A DNA stretch of 64,000 bases from Virgisporangium aurantiacum (GCF_016863635.1 NZ_BOPG01000065.1:62001-126000), one strand, 5' to 3'. Positions 8,962 through 17,300 are shown, counted from the first letter of the stretch. Notes: generated by a model from the sequence alone, not told the origin. A program made the numbers and translations.

Positions 8962-9780
8962 ATGGTGAGCACGCTGGCGCTGCCGACGGTCGCGAAGCGC
9001 ATGGAACGGCGCTGGGCCAACACGGTCGCGGTCACCAACCGCAACGCCACCGCCGCCCGGCACTCCGCCTACTGGTGGGTGCTGCTGTCGGGGTTCTTCG
9101 AGCCGCTGCTGTACCTGCTGTCGATCGGCATCGGGGTGGGCCGCCTGGTTGGCGACTTCCGGCTGGCCGACGGGCGCATCGTCACCTACGCCGCGTTCGT
9201 GGCGCCGGCGATGCTCGCCGCGTCGGCGATGAACGGCGCGCTCGCCGAGAGCACGTTCAACTTCTTCGGAAAAATGAAGTTCATGAAGGTCTACGACGCG
9301 GTGATCGCCACCCCGGTGACACCCGTCGAGATCGCGGTCGGCGAGTTGCTGTGGGCGATGTTGCGCGGTGCCGTCTACTCGGCGGCGTTCCTGGCCATCA
9401 TGGTGTGGATGGACCTCACCACGGTCGGGTGGGCGCTGGCGGCGTTCCCGGCCACGATGGTGGTCGGCTTCGCGTTCGGCGCGGTCGGCATGGTGCTGTC
9501 GACGCTCGTGCGCAGCTGGCAGGACTTCGACTACGTGATGGTGGCCCAGTTCGCGCTGTTCCTGTTCTCCGGCACGTTCGCGCCGGTGCAGTCGTTCCCG
9601 ATCGTGATGCGGATCCTGGTCGAGTTCACGCCGCTGTACCACGGGGTCGAGGTGGTGCGGGCGCTCACCACCGGCGTGCTGGAGTGGACGCTCGCCTGGC
9701 ACCTCACGTACCTGGCCGCGATCACCGTGCTGTGCCTGCGGATCGCCGGGCGCCGGATGAACAACCTCCTGTGTAAGTGA
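8962..9780 (+). CDS. ABC-2 type permease (second subunit)
   Basis: A 272-residue, six-helix membrane protein and paralogue of the preceding permease. The N-terminal cytosolic part (MERRWANTVAVTNRNATAARHSAYWWVLLSGFFEPLLYLL) carries the entry helix, and the family motif is ...FSGTFAPVQSFPIVMRILVEFTPLYHGVEVVRALTTG. An ATG at 8962 follows GGGGGAG at about 8949. It completes an ATPase-permease-permease exporter. Its stop overlaps the start of the DUF3626 gene by four bases (GTGA), which ties that unknown protein to the exporter. Confidence 0.9.
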   Translation: MVSTLALPTVAKRMERRWANTVAVTNRNATAARHSAYWWVLLSGFFEPLLYLLSIGIGVGRLVGDFRLADGRIVTYAAFVAPAMLAASAMNGALAESTFNFFGKMKFMKVYDAVIATPVTPVEIAVGELLWAMLRGAVYSAAFLAIMVWMDLTTVGWALAAFPATMVVGFAFGAVGMVLSTLVRSWQDFDYVMVAQFALFLFSGTFAPVQSFPIVMRILVEFTPLYHGVEVVRALTTGVLEWTLAWHLTYLAAITVLCLRIAGRRMNNLLCK

Positions 9781-10580
9781 GCCGGTTCGAGCGCGCGCTG
9801 GAGTACGTCGCCGCCCGCTCGGCCGGCCCGCCGATCGACCGTGCTCACCGCGTCACCGTGAATTTTCATCCCGATCGGGGTGACCTTCTCGATTCGCTCG
9901 CGCGCGGCGGGTGTTATGTCTCGCAGTTCGTCACCGGAACCAGCAACGGCGGATTGACGGCATTCCCCGGCGGCGACCGGTGGCGCTGGGAGAGCCGGAT
10001 GTTCGGCGGCGCGTACGACGACGCGCCCGCCGCCGACCGGCCGGTGTACGGTGCGCTGAACCTGCGCCGGAGCGCGGTCGGCGCGGCACCGCGGTTCGGG
10101 TCGGCCCACCTGCGGCTGACGGCCGACTGCCTGCGCCGGGCGACGTTCTGCTACCCCGACAGCTTCCTGGAGCCGACCGACTTCGGTGTGGCCGCGAACA
10201 TGCGTCTGGCCGAGCTGGCGGCGGAGTGGGACGGCGATCCGCTCGACGGCTACGTCGAGGCCCACGTGCACGGCCCGGTGCGGGTCGACGCCGACGTCGA
10301 AGCGATCGTGCTCGATCCGTGTTACCGCGGTACCGCCGTGGAGTCGGCCGCGGCGCGGTTGCCGTGCGCCGTGGAGTGGCATCCGGGGTTCCGGCTGTCG
10401 GTCGACGAGCTGCGCCGGCATCCGCACTATCGCGGGCCGGAGTTCGTGGCGCTCGGTGTTTCGCTTTCCGTGGACGGGTTTCTCGACCCGGCGGTGATCG
10501 GGGCGGCCGTCGGGTTGCACGACCCGCAGGCGCTGAAGCGGGTCTGGCACTACGTGGCCCGGTTCGGGTGCCTATCGTGA
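9777..10580 (+). CDS. DUF3626 family protein
   Basis: A 267-residue soluble protein of a family with no established activity. Recognisable family blocks are VNFHPDRGDLLDSLARGGCYVSQFVTGTSNGGLTAFPGGDRWRWESRMFGGAY in the first third (given here in pieces: FHPDR, GTSNGGL, GGDRWRWE) and FGSAHLRL in the middle, followed by a segment with CYPDSF and VEAHVHGPV. Conserved Arg, Ser and Glu residues in such blocks would be compatible with an enzyme, but no reaction should be inferred. The GTG start overlaps the permease stop by four bases, and the glycosyltransferase starts four bases after its stop, so all three are likely one transcript. Confidence 0.8.
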   Translation: MSRFERALEYVAARSAGPPIDRAHRVTVNFHPDRGDLLDSLARGGCYVSQFVTGTSNGGLTAFPGGDRWRWESRMFGGAYDDAPAADRPVYGALNLRRSAVGAAPRFGSAHLRLTADCLRRATFCYPDSFLEPTDFGVAANMRLAELAAEWDGDPLDGYVEAHVHGPVRVDADVEAIVLDPCYRGTAVESAAARLPCAVEWHPGFRLSVDELRRHPHYRGPEFVALGVSLSVDGFLDPAVIGAAVGLHDPQALKRVWHYVARFGCLS

Positions 10581-10584
10581 TCCG

Positions 10585-11493
10585 ATGCGGGTTCTCCTGG
10601 TGTCGGCGCCCCTGATCGGGCACGTCTTTCCGCTCGTTCCGCTCGGCCGGGCCCTGGTGGCGGCGGGGCACGAGGTGTGCGTCGCGACCGGTGGCGACGG
10701 CATGGCGGTCACGAAGGCGGGGTTGACGGCCGTCGACCTCGTGGTGTACGAATCGCTCGCAGTGGCCGGCGCGCTGGCCGCCGCCACGCTCGGCGTACCG
10801 GCCGTGCTGCACGAGAACATGTTGTTCGACGGGCCGACGCTGGTGCGCGTCACCTCGTCGCGGTTGGGTAAGGCGCTGCGCCGCCACGGTCTTGACGCGC
10901 TCCCGGCGGACGCCGCGACGATCAGCATCGCGCCGCCGAGCGTGTTGCCGGACCGGCCCGGCCGGCCGATGCGGCCGGAGCCGTACGCCACCGGCGACCT
11001 CGACCTGCCCACGACGGCGCGGCCGCGCGTGGTGGTGACCCGCAGCACCGTCGGCGCGTCGGGCGGCGGGCTGATGCCGCTGGTGGCCCGGGCCGCCGCC
11101 GGGATCGACGCGGAGTTCGTGTTCCTCAACCCCGACCGGAGGACCCGGATACCGGCGAACGGGCGGGCGGTCGCGTCGGCGCCGATGCCGGCGCTGCTGG
11201 AGACGAGCGCGGCGGTGATCCACCACGGCGGTGCGGGGACGGCGATCGCGGCGCTGTGCGCGGGTGTGCCGCAACTCGTGGTGAACGGGACGGGCGACCG
11301 CCGCCACAACGCGTCCCTGATCGCCGCGCGCGGCGCCGGCCTTGCGGTCGACGAACCCGACATCGATGCCGACCTGATCCGCCGGCTCCTGACGGACCCG
11401 GCGGTGGCCGGTGCCGCGGGCGAGGTTCGCGCCGAGGTGGCGGCGATGCCCTCGCCCGCGACCCTGGTCCCGGTGCTGGCGGCGCTGCTGTAG
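10585..11493 (+). CDS. GT1-type glycosyltransferase with a shortened N-terminal domain
   Basis: A nucleotide-sugar-dependent glycosyltransferase of the family of macrolide and glycopeptide transferases (EryCIII/CalG-like). The C-terminal donor domain is intact: AAVIHHGGAGTAIAALCAGVPQLVV is the nucleotide-sugar signature. The first Rossmann strand with GHVFPLVPLGRAL is also present. At 302 residues it is about 80 shorter than usual: the sequence jumps from the second strand (AGLTAVDL) directly to VVYESLAVAGALAAATLGVPA, where relatives have a further acceptor-binding segment. It may be an in-frame deletion, a degenerating gene or a compact enzyme. It is adjacent to an exporter, so export of a glycosylated product is one possibility. 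Confidence 0.8.
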   Translation: MRVLLVSAPLIGHVFPLVPLGRALVAAGHEVCVATGGDGMAVTKAGLTAVDLVVYESLAVAGALAAATLGVPAVLHENMLFDGPTLVRVTSSRLGKALRRHGLDALPADAATISIAPPSVLPDRPGRPMRPEPYATGDLDLPTTARPRVVVTRSTVGASGGGLMPLVARAAAGIDAEFVFLNPDRRTRIPANGRAVASAPMPALLETSAAVIHHGGAGTAIAALCAGVPQLVVNGTGDRRHNASLIAARGAGLAVDEPDIDADLIRRLLTDPAVAGAAGEVRAEVAAMPSPATLVPVLAALL

Positions 11494-11494
11494 G

Positions 11495-12103
11495 TCAGGC
11501 GGCGGCCATCGTGAGCATCAGGGAGATCTGGTCGGACCTTGACTCCTTGATGCGCCTGGCGAGGTCCTGGGTTTCCGGGTTCCTGCCGCTGCCGTCGCCC
11601 ACCAGGTTGGTCAGTTCGACGGCGTTGTGCTGGTGGCCGATCAGCAGGTTCAGGAACATGCGGTCGAAGTCGGCGGCCGGGGCCTTCTTCAGGTCGGCCA
11701 GCTGCTCGGCGCCCAGCGCGGGCAGCCCGCCGTGATTGGCGTGCATGTTCGGGTCGTGGGCGCTCTGGGTGGGCTCGTCCCAGCCCTGCAGCCACGTCGT
11801 CATGACCTTCGCCTCCTCGCCCTGGGTGGCGTCGACCGCGGTGGCGAGGTTCTTCACGTCCTCCCGGGTCGACCGCTGCTCGGCCAGCGCGGCGAGTTCC
11901 CGCCCCTGTCCGGTGTGGACGATCATCATCTGGAGGAACATCACGTCGTTGCTGTTGTGCGCGGAACTGGCCGGCACCGCCGCGGTGGTCACCTCACCGG
12001 CGGCCGCCGGGCCGCCGGCCGCGTCGTCCTTTGTGGACGATGAGCAGCCGGCGAACCCGAACAGCGCCAGCAACGCGAACGCCGTCACGTAGCGCTTGAC
12101 CAT
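11495..12103 (-). CDS. DUF305 lipoprotein, possible copper-handling protein
   Basis: A 202-residue secreted lipoprotein. The lipobox FAGC places the lipidated Cys at residue 20. The mature protein has the two repeated helical pairs of DUF305: DVMFLQMMIVHTGQGRELAALAE and FDRMFLNLLIGHQHNAVELTNLV (each within 23 residues in the protein). Most relatives have His-His at both turns; here they read HT and HQH, and a Met/His stretch (HDPNMHANHGG) lies between. DUF305 proteins such as cyanobacterial CopM bind copper; this function is inferred here. The ATG at 12103 overlaps the LPMO stop by one base (TGATG), so it is coupled to a copper enzyme. A longer upstream frame exists but is not needed. Confidence 0.85.
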   Translation of the reverse strand: MVKRYVTAFALLALFGFAGCSSSTKDDAAGGPAAAGEVTTAAVPASSAHNSNDVMFLQMMIVHTGQGRELAALAEQRSTREDVKNLATAVDATQGEEAKVMTTWLQGWDEPTQSAHDPNMHANHGGLPALGAEQLADLKKAPAADFDRMFLNLLIGHQHNAVELTNLVGDGSGRNPETQDLARRIKESRSDQISLMLTMAAA

Positions 12104-12909
12104 CAGACCGGCAGCCACAGCGCGAGCGTGAAGATCGACGGTTCCCACGACCGGATCGACGTGTGCGCCTGACGGCACTTGAACTTCTTGCCGTCGAAGG
12201 TCACGACGTCACCGACCTTGTAGGCGGTGCCCGGAGCCCAGCCACCGTTCGGCTGGGCTCCGGGCTGTTGGCCCCCGGGCGGAGGGGCCGGCACCGGCGC
12301 GGTGGACGAGCCACCGGTCGGTGCTGTCGTGGGCGGCTTGGTGCCCGTGCTCGTGGGCGCCGGGTTCGTCGGTGTCGAGCCGCCGCCGGTCCCGCCGATG
12401 TTCACGTCGACGCAGCTGTAGAACGCCATCGGGGTGTCGCCGATGTTCCACACGGCGAGAATCGTCTGCCGGCCGCGGAAGCCACCGAGGTTCACCTTGT
12501 GCGTCACGACGGCTTCGGGCTGGGCGTTCCCGCCGTCGACGACGCCGACGCGGGTGTTGCCGATGAAGTACTCCCAGTTGCTCGTGCGGTGGCGGGCGGT
12601 GAAGACCCAGGTGAAGTCGAGGCTCGTGCCGACGTTGCGGGCCGGCCAGGCGCGGCTGTTGTCGCTGAGCACCTTGAACTGGGGGAGGCCGCCGTCGCAG
12701 CTCTTCAGCCCCTTGACGCCTTCGACGCTCTGCGGCTCGAACTGGATGGCGCCACAGTCGGACACCGCCTTTGTGGCGCAGAGCGCCTGGCGGCTGGGCG
12801 GAGCGGAGACGTACCCGTGAGCGGAGGCGGCGGCCGCGGTGGCGAACACACCGGCGGCGGCGGCGCCGAGCACGACCGACGGATAGACGAGAGCCTTCTT
12901 CCAGAACAT
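12103..12909 (-). CDS. Secreted AA10 lytic polysaccharide monooxygenase with C-terminal CBM5/12-type module
   Basis: A copper enzyme that oxidatively cleaves chitin or cellulose outside the cell. The 268-residue precursor has a signal peptide ending ASA before His31 (AHGYVSAPPSRQ), which becomes the N-terminal histidine of the copper brace. The second copper His is His107 in TARHRTSNW, and the C-terminal end of the catalytic domain is IGDTPMAFYSCVDVNI. A Pro/Thr/Ser/Gly-rich linker of about 50 residues leads to a 47-residue carbohydrate-binding module (WAPGTAYKVGDVVTFDGKKF ... HTSIRSWEP ... ALW). It lies 25 bases after the histidine kinase gene on the same strand and is coupled to the DUF305 lipoprotein. 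No clear Shine-Dalgarno precedes the ATG. Confidence 0.92.
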   Translation of the reverse strand: MFWKKALVYPSVVLGAAAAGVFATAAAASAHGYVSAPPSRQALCATKAVSDCGAIQFEPQSVEGVKGLKSCDGGLPQFKVLSDNSRAWPARNVGTSLDFTWVFTARHRTSNWEYFIGNTRVGVVDGGNAQPEAVVTHKVNLGGFRGRQTILAVWNIGDTPMAFYSCVDVNIGGTGGGSTPTNPAPTSTGTKPPTTAPTGGSSTAPVPAPPPGGQQPGAQPNGGWAPGTAYKVGDVVTFDGKKFKCRQAHTSIRSWEPSIFTLALWLPV

Positions 12910-12934
12910 GCGCCGGACGCTACGGAGCGTTTTC

Positions 12935-14215
12935 CTAAAGGGACCTTAACGATGTCGGGACAATCATTAAATAAACCCGGGCGCCGCCGAGCGGTCCGTA
13001 GCCGATCTCCAGCCGGCCGCCCGCCGCCCGCGCCACCCGCTGGGCGATGTCGAGCCCCAGCCCGGTCGATCCGGCACCGCTGGCACCGCGCCGCACCGCC
13101 GCCTCCGGGTCGCGGATGCCCGGGCCGGCGTCGTCGACGATCAGCCCGTGCTCGGAGACGGTCACCTGCAACGGTGTTCCCTCGGGCGTGTGCGCGAACA
13201 CGTTGCCCAGCAACGCGTCGATCGCCAGGATCAGCTCACCGCGCGGAATCGGTACCGGAACCGGCTGCTCGCCGCCGACGATCCGGGTGTGCCGGCCCTG
13301 GTCCTCGGCCAGCACCGACCAGAACGCCAGCCGGTCGGCGAGCGCCTCCACCAGGTCGGTCTCCTGCGCGGTGCGCTTGCTCGCGCTCAGCCGGGCGCCG
13401 GTGATGATGGCCTCCAGTTCCGCGTCGAGGACGTCGAACGCCTGCCGCAACCGGTCGGCGACCGGACCCGGCGGCACCGCGTCGGCGTCGAGGCGCAACG
13501 CGGTGAGCGGGGTGCGCAGCCGGTGCGACAGGTCGGCGGCGAGTTCGCGTTCGGCGTCCATGCGTTCGCGGAGGTTGTCGGCCATGGCGTTGAAGTTGCG
13601 GGCCGCGTCGCGCAGTTCCGGTGGACCCTTCGGTTCGGCGCGCACCGTGAGGTCGCCGGCGCCGAACCTCCGTGTCACATCGGCAAGATCGCGGGTGGCC
13701 CGCACGGTGCGGCTGCCGAGCCGGTCGGCGAACAGCGTGGAGCCGGCCACCAGCACGATCGCGAGCCCGGCCAGCGCCAGCCACGCCGGCCACACGCCGC
13801 GGTACAACTCGTCGCTCGGCACGAACACCTCGATGACGGCCACCTGACTGGCGTCCAGCACACTGGGTTGGAGGTAGATCAGCCCTTCGTCGTCCGTCCG
13901 CGTGAATGAGCGCCCGCCCCGCGCGGCCGCGACATCGGCCGCGGCCGCGTGGGAGACCCCGATCGGTGCCGAACCGGGAAGGTGGACGGCGAGCCGCCCG
14001 GCGCCACCCGCGGCCGTGCTCGCGACGGCGCGCGCCAGCAACGCCGGGCTGCTGTCGACGGCGAGCGCGGTGACCATCGCCGCCGCCTGCTGGCGCGCGT
14101 CGCCGAGCGCGCGGTCGTGGGCCAGTTGCCGGGTGACGCCGGCCAGCGGCACGAGGAACGCCAGCGCCACCATCGCCGTGATCGCGACGGCCAACCGGTT
14201 CAACGCGAGCCTCAT
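12935..14215 (-). CDS. Sensor histidine kinase (HAMP-HisKA-like-HATPase)
   Basis: A membrane sensor of 426 residues. Two transmembrane segments flank an extracytoplasmic domain of about 120 residues, rich in Ala and with no known ligand motif. A HAMP-like linker follows, then the phosphoacceptor box LSHRLRTPLTAL and an ATPase domain with ALLGNVFAHTPEGTPL (N box), VDDAGPGI (G1) and GSTGLGLDIAQRVA (G2). The ATG at 14215 overlaps the stop of the response-regulator gene by four bases (ATGA). The next gene downstream on the same strand is the LPMO, so this pair may control chitin/cellulose oxidation or copper supply. Confidence 0.9.
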   Translation of the reverse strand: MRLALNRLAVAITAMVALAFLVPLAGVTRQLAHDRALGDARQQAAAMVTALAVDSSPALLARAVASTAAGGAGRLAVHLPGSAPIGVSHAAAADVAAARGGRSFTRTDDEGLIYLQPSVLDASQVAVIEVFVPSDELYRGVWPAWLALAGLAIVLVAGSTLFADRLGSRTVRATRDLADVTRRFGAGDLTVRAEPKGPPELRDAARNFNAMADNLRERMDAERELAADLSHRLRTPLTALRLDADAVPPGPVADRLRQAFDVLDAELEAIITGARLSASKRTAQETDLVEALADRLAFWSVLAEDQGRHTRIVGGEQPVPVPIPRGELILAIDALLGNVFAHTPEGTPLQVTVSEHGLIVDDAGPGIRDPEAAVRRGASGAGSTGLGLDIAQRVARAAGGRLEIGYGPLGGARVYLMIVPTSLRSL

Positions 14216-14895
14216 GAGGGCTCCACCATCATCACGCCGACGCCGCGCACGGTGACCAGAAACCGTGGCTGTGCCGCCGTTTCACCGAGTTTGCGGCGCA
14301 GCCACGAGATGTGGACGTCGATGGTCTGTTCCTCGCCGATGTGCGCCTGCTGCCACACCTGCGTCATCAGTTCGCGCCGCGACACCACCCGGCCGGCGCG
14401 CTCGGCGAGATACTGCAGGACGTCGAACTCCCGCCGGGTGAGCCGCAGCGGCGCACCGTCCAATGTGGCCTGTCGCTTGTGCGGCTGGATGGTGAGGGTG
14501 CCGACGTTGATTTCCCGTTGCTCCTGCTCGGGCGCCTTGTGCCTTCTGAGCACCGCGTTGACGCGGGCCAGGATGTGCCCGGCGGAGAACGGCTTGGTGA
14601 CGTAGTCGTCGGCGCCGAGGTTGAGCAGCTTGATGATTTCGCCCTCGCCGCGCCGCGCGGTGGCCACGATCACCGGGACGTCGGACACGCTTCGCATCAT
14701 GCGGAGCGCGTCGGCGCCGTCGATGTCGGGCAGGCCGAGGTCGAGAATCACCAGGTCGGGTCGGTCGTCATTGACCATCTTCAACGCGTCGACGGCGGTG
14801 CCCGCGGCCCGCACGAGGTGGCCCGCGTCGGTGAGCGACCGGGACAGCGCCGCGGAGATGATGCGGTCGTCCTCGATCAGCAGGATCACGGCCAT
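14212..14895 (-). CDS. OmpR-family response regulator
   Basis: A 227-residue regulator. The receiver domain carries the acidic pocket EDD at 8-10 and the phosphorylatable Asp52 (VILDLGLPDIDG), plus DDYVTKPFS with the conserved Lys. The winged-helix DNA-binding domain spans about 130-225 with LTRREFDVLQYLAERAGRVV and a final RGVGVMM. A much longer open frame exists upstream, but the ATG at 14895 starts exactly at the receiver's first strand (MAVILLIEDD). It heads the minus-strand run RR - kinase - LPMO - DUF305 and is divergent from a secreted protein gene that begins 25 bases away. Confidence 0.92.
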   Translation of the reverse strand: MAVILLIEDDRIISAALSRSLTDAGHLVRAAGTAVDALKMVNDDRPDLVILDLGLPDIDGADALRMMRSVSDVPVIVATARRGEGEIIKLLNLGADDYVTKPFSAGHILARVNAVLRRHKAPEQEQREINVGTLTIQPHKRQATLDGAPLRLTRREFDVLQYLAERAGRVVSRRELMTQVWQQAHIGEEQTIDVHISWLRRKLGETAAQPRFLVTVRGVGVMMVEPS

Positions 14896-14920
14896 GGGCT
14901 GCACGCTACTGTGTCGGGTG

Positions 14921-15469
14921 ATGAGGTCGCGGTGGGTCCTTCCCGTGCTCGGCTGGTGCGCCGCCACGCTGGCTTCGGTGGCGCTGGCTTCGGTGGCGTT
15001 GCTGCCCGTGTTGCGCACCGGCACTCCGAGTGCCGACGACACGGCGGCGGAGTTCGCGGCGGCGCCGATCGGCCCCGAGCCGACGTCGGTCGCGCTGCCG
15101 CCGGGTTCGGCGTCTCCCTCCACCGCCCCGCCGTCGTCCCGGCCGCCGGCTTCCCGGTCACCGAAAGCCCCGCCGCCGTCGCAGCCGGTCCGGGTCGTCG
15201 ACGGCTGGACGGTGACCACCAACCCCGACGGCGAAACCGTGTACGTGCGCTCGTTCCGGGTCGACGGCGGGCAGGCGGTGATCCAGATGACCGAGGGCCG
15301 GGTCGACCTGGTGACGGCGACCCCGAGCCCGGGCTACACCGTGCAGACCGTGCAGAACGAACCGGGCAACCTGGCGGTGCAGTTCACCGAGCAGAACCAC
15401 TACTACATAATCCACGCGTTGTGGCACAACAACGCGCCTTTCGCCCAGGTGAGCGAGGTCGGCGGCTGA
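14921..15469 (+). CDS. Secreted or membrane-anchored protein of unknown function
   Basis: A 182-residue protein with an N-terminal hydrophobic segment (VLPVLGWCAATLASVALASVA) that can be a signal peptide or anchor. A 45-residue linker rich in Pro/Ser/Ala follows. A C-terminal domain of about 90 residues contains VVDGWTVTTNPDGETVYVRS and ends with EQNHYYIIHALWHNNAPFAQ. No family is recognised. It is divergent from the response regulator of the LPMO operon with only 25 bases between the starts, so the two promoters must overlap and the regulator could control this gene. The ATG at 14921 is chosen because it precedes the signal segment; GTG at 14918 is possible. Confidence 0.65.
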   Translation: MRSRWVLPVLGWCAATLASVALASVALLPVLRTGTPSADDTAAEFAAAPIGPEPTSVALPPGSASPSTAPPSSRPPASRSPKAPPPSQPVRVVDGWTVTTNPDGETVYVRSFRVDGGQAVIQMTEGRVDLVTATPSPGYTVQTVQNEPGNLAVQFTEQNHYYIIHALWHNNAPFAQVSEVGG

Positions 15470-15500
15470 CGCGTGTGGGGCTTGCTGTGAAGCCCACGCG
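15470..15500 (+). terminator. Stem-loop after the secreted-protein gene
   Basis: An inverted repeat pairs CGCGT and GGGCTT with AAGCCC and ACGCG, with a small bulge. It starts immediately after the stop codon at 15469 and ends 16 bases before the MFS start. There is no U-tract, so intrinsic termination is uncertain; GC-rich actinomycetes often use such stems. Confidence 0.4.
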
Positions 15501-15516
15501 GGATCATGCTCTCGGC

Positions 15517-16803
15517 ATGGATCTGCGGACTCGGCGGGCGCGGGTGGCCGTCGCGATGGCGTTCTTCGCGCAGGGCTTCTGCTTCGCCGCATTGTTGACG
15601 CAGACCAACGTGCTCAAGGACCGGTTCGAATTCAGCGACGGACAGTTGTCGCTCGTGCTGCTTGTCGTGCCGGTGGTCGCCGGTGTCGGCAGCGTGCTGG
15701 CCGGCGTCGCGGCGGCGCGGCTGGGCAGCGGGATCGTTCTCCGCGCCGGCGGGGTGCTGGTGGCGCTCGCGGTCGCCGGCACGGGCGCGGCCGACGAGCG
15801 GATCCAGCTGTACCTGGCGCTGGCGGCGCTGGGCATCGGCCTCGGCTCGGTCGACGCGGCGATGAACATGCAGGGGTACGGGGTCGAGCGGCGGTACGGG
15901 CGTCCGGTGCTGTCGTCGTTGCACGGCGTGTGGAGCGTCGGCGCGATGGCGGGCGCGCTCACCACCGCCGCGACGTCGGAACTGGACTTCACCACGTTCG
16001 AGTCGCTCGGCACGGCGGCCGTGATCGGTGCGGCGATCGCGCTGTCGGCGGGTCCGTTGCTGCTGCGCCGGTCCGAACTCGAGGGCGCGGCCGCGCCGGT
16101 TCCGGCCGCGCCCGCGGCCTCCGCGCCGGCCGGTCCGCTTCCGGCCGCGGCGGCCGGTGGCGTGGCGATTGGTGGACCCGGGGACGCGGCGCTCGCCGCA
16201 CCGGGAGCGAACCCACCGGCGGCGAGCCTGCCGTGGGGGCCGATCGCCCTGCTCGGCGTCGCGATGATGGCGATGTACATCGCCGACTCCGCGACGTCGA
16301 ACTGGAGCGCGGTGTTCCTCGACGACGAGCTCGGGGCGTCGGGCAGCGTCGCCGCCCTCGGGCTGTTCTTCTACCAGACCTTCATGGTGCTCGGCCGGGC
16401 CGTGAACGACCGCCTGGTGCGGCGGTTCGGACCGGCCAGGATCGTCCGCGTGGGTGCGGTGATCGGCGGGCTGGGCCTGGTCGTTGTCACGGTGGCACCG
16501 GTGCCGGCGATCGGGCTTGCCGGGTACGCGTTGCAGGGCCTCGGGTTGTGCGTGGTGGTGCCGCTGTCGTTCTCGGCGGCCGGGCGGCTCGACCCGGGCG
16601 GCACGGGGGTCGCGATCGCGCGGGTGAACCTGTTCAACTACGCCGGGTTCGTCATCGGCGCCGGCCTGATCGGCGCGGTGGCCGAACTGGCCGACCTGCG
16701 GTTGGCGTTCGCGGTGCCGGCATTGCTGACGCTGGTGATCGTCGCGCTAGCGCGCTCGTTCGAGGTCGACGCCCGGCCGGCGCCGCTCCGGGCCAGCGCA
16801 TAG
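15517..16803 (+). CDS. MFS transporter
   Basis: A 428-residue permease of the major facilitator superfamily with about twelve hydrophobic segments. The first six end near residue 190, then comes a long Ala/Pro/Gly-rich central loop of about 50 residues (PVPAAPAASAPAGPLPAAAA and onward), then six more beginning GPIALLGVAMMAMYIADSAT. The sequence NVLKDRFEFSDGQLSLVLLV after helix 1 and the second-half motif ADSATSNWSAVFLDDELGAS are typical of the sugar-permease-like (FucP-type) branch. The substrate is unknown. The ATG at 15517 begins just before the first helix; a longer upstream frame is not credible because it overlaps the previous gene. Confidence 0.87.
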   Translation: MDLRTRRARVAVAMAFFAQGFCFAALLTQTNVLKDRFEFSDGQLSLVLLVVPVVAGVGSVLAGVAAARLGSGIVLRAGGVLVALAVAGTGAADERIQLYLALAALGIGLGSVDAAMNMQGYGVERRYGRPVLSSLHGVWSVGAMAGALTTAATSELDFTTFESLGTAAVIGAAIALSAGPLLLRRSELEGAAAPVPAAPAASAPAGPLPAAAAGGVAIGGPGDAALAAPGANPPAASLPWGPIALLGVAMMAMYIADSATSNWSAVFLDDELGASGSVAALGLFFYQTFMVLGRAVNDRLVRRFGPARIVRVGAVIGGLGLVVVTVAPVPAIGLAGYALQGLGLCVVVPLSFSAAGRLDPGGTGVAIARVNLFNYAGFVIGAGLIGAVAELADLRLAFAVPALLTLVIVALARSFEVDARPAPLRASA

Positions 16804-16806
16804 GGA

Positions 16807-17208
16807 CTACCCGGTCGGTGCGGCTTGGGCGCGGGCGGTCTCGCGCTGGCGGCCGAGTACGGGCACGAGGCATGCCGCGACCGCGAGGTGCATGAGCGCG
16901 AGCACGGCCTTCGTGCCGCCCGTCGCCCCGACGGCCAGGATCGGCAGGAACGACACGAGTAGTACCACGCCGGCGACGACCGTCCAGATGCGGGCGGCGT
17001 GCCGGGTGAACCGGCCGAGCAGCGCGCGGGTGCCCCAGCCGAGCAGCGCGGCCACGAGCGCCATCGCGGCGGCGAACGGCAGCGCGATCTCGCCCGGCGG
17101 CCGGCCGTTCTGCGGGTCGACGCGCAGGTCGACGTCGAAAATCCGGGCGATGATCCACAGGGCGGCGGTGCTGAGGACGGCGCCGCCGATCGCGTACAAA
17201 GGCTTCAT
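16807..17208 (-). CDS. DUF6069 family small membrane protein
   Basis: A 133-residue membrane protein with four predicted helices. The block GWGTRALLGRFTRHAARIWT between helices 2 and 3, followed by a helix ending LPILAVGATGGTKAVLALMH, is characteristic of DUF6069. No biochemical role is known. It is divergent from an AraC regulator with a 92-base intergenic region that holds an inverted repeat, so regulation by that protein is likely. Its stop lies three bases from the stop of the convergent MFS gene. Confidence 0.8.
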   Translation of the reverse strand: MKPLYAIGGAVLSTAALWIIARIFDVDLRVDPQNGRPPGEIALPFAAAMALVAALLGWGTRALLGRFTRHAARIWTVVAGVVLLVSFLPILAVGATGGTKAVLALMHLAVAACLVPVLGRQRETARAQAAPTG

Positions 17209-17223
17209 GACGGCGACCGTATG

Positions 17224-17285
17224 CCCGCCGAACGAGACGAACCATGAGTCACAGTCCTCGTTTTGTACGCGATCGTCTCGGCGGG
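17224..17285. promoter_or_regulatory. Inverted repeat between DUF6069 and AraC genes
   Basis: CCCGCCG at 17224-17230 and CGAGACGA at 17233-17240 are mirrored by TCGTCTCG at 17273-17280 and CGGCGGG at 17279-17285. The repeat fills the divergent intergenic region and its right arm ends 15 bases before the AraC start. It is a plausible operator for the AraC-type protein, controlling both genes. Confidence 0.4.
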
Positions 17286-17300
17286 GATACCATTCCGAAG

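Noticed and set aside
9777-11493. Antibiotic biosynthesis gene cluster around the exporter and glycosyltransferase
   Set aside because: No polyketide synthase, peptide synthetase, terpene cyclase or other core biosynthetic gene is in the window.
14311-16803. One 830-codon frame ending with the MFS transporter
   Set aside because: Its first 400 codons are antisense to the response regulator and overlap the secreted-protein gene; MFS homology starts at 15517.
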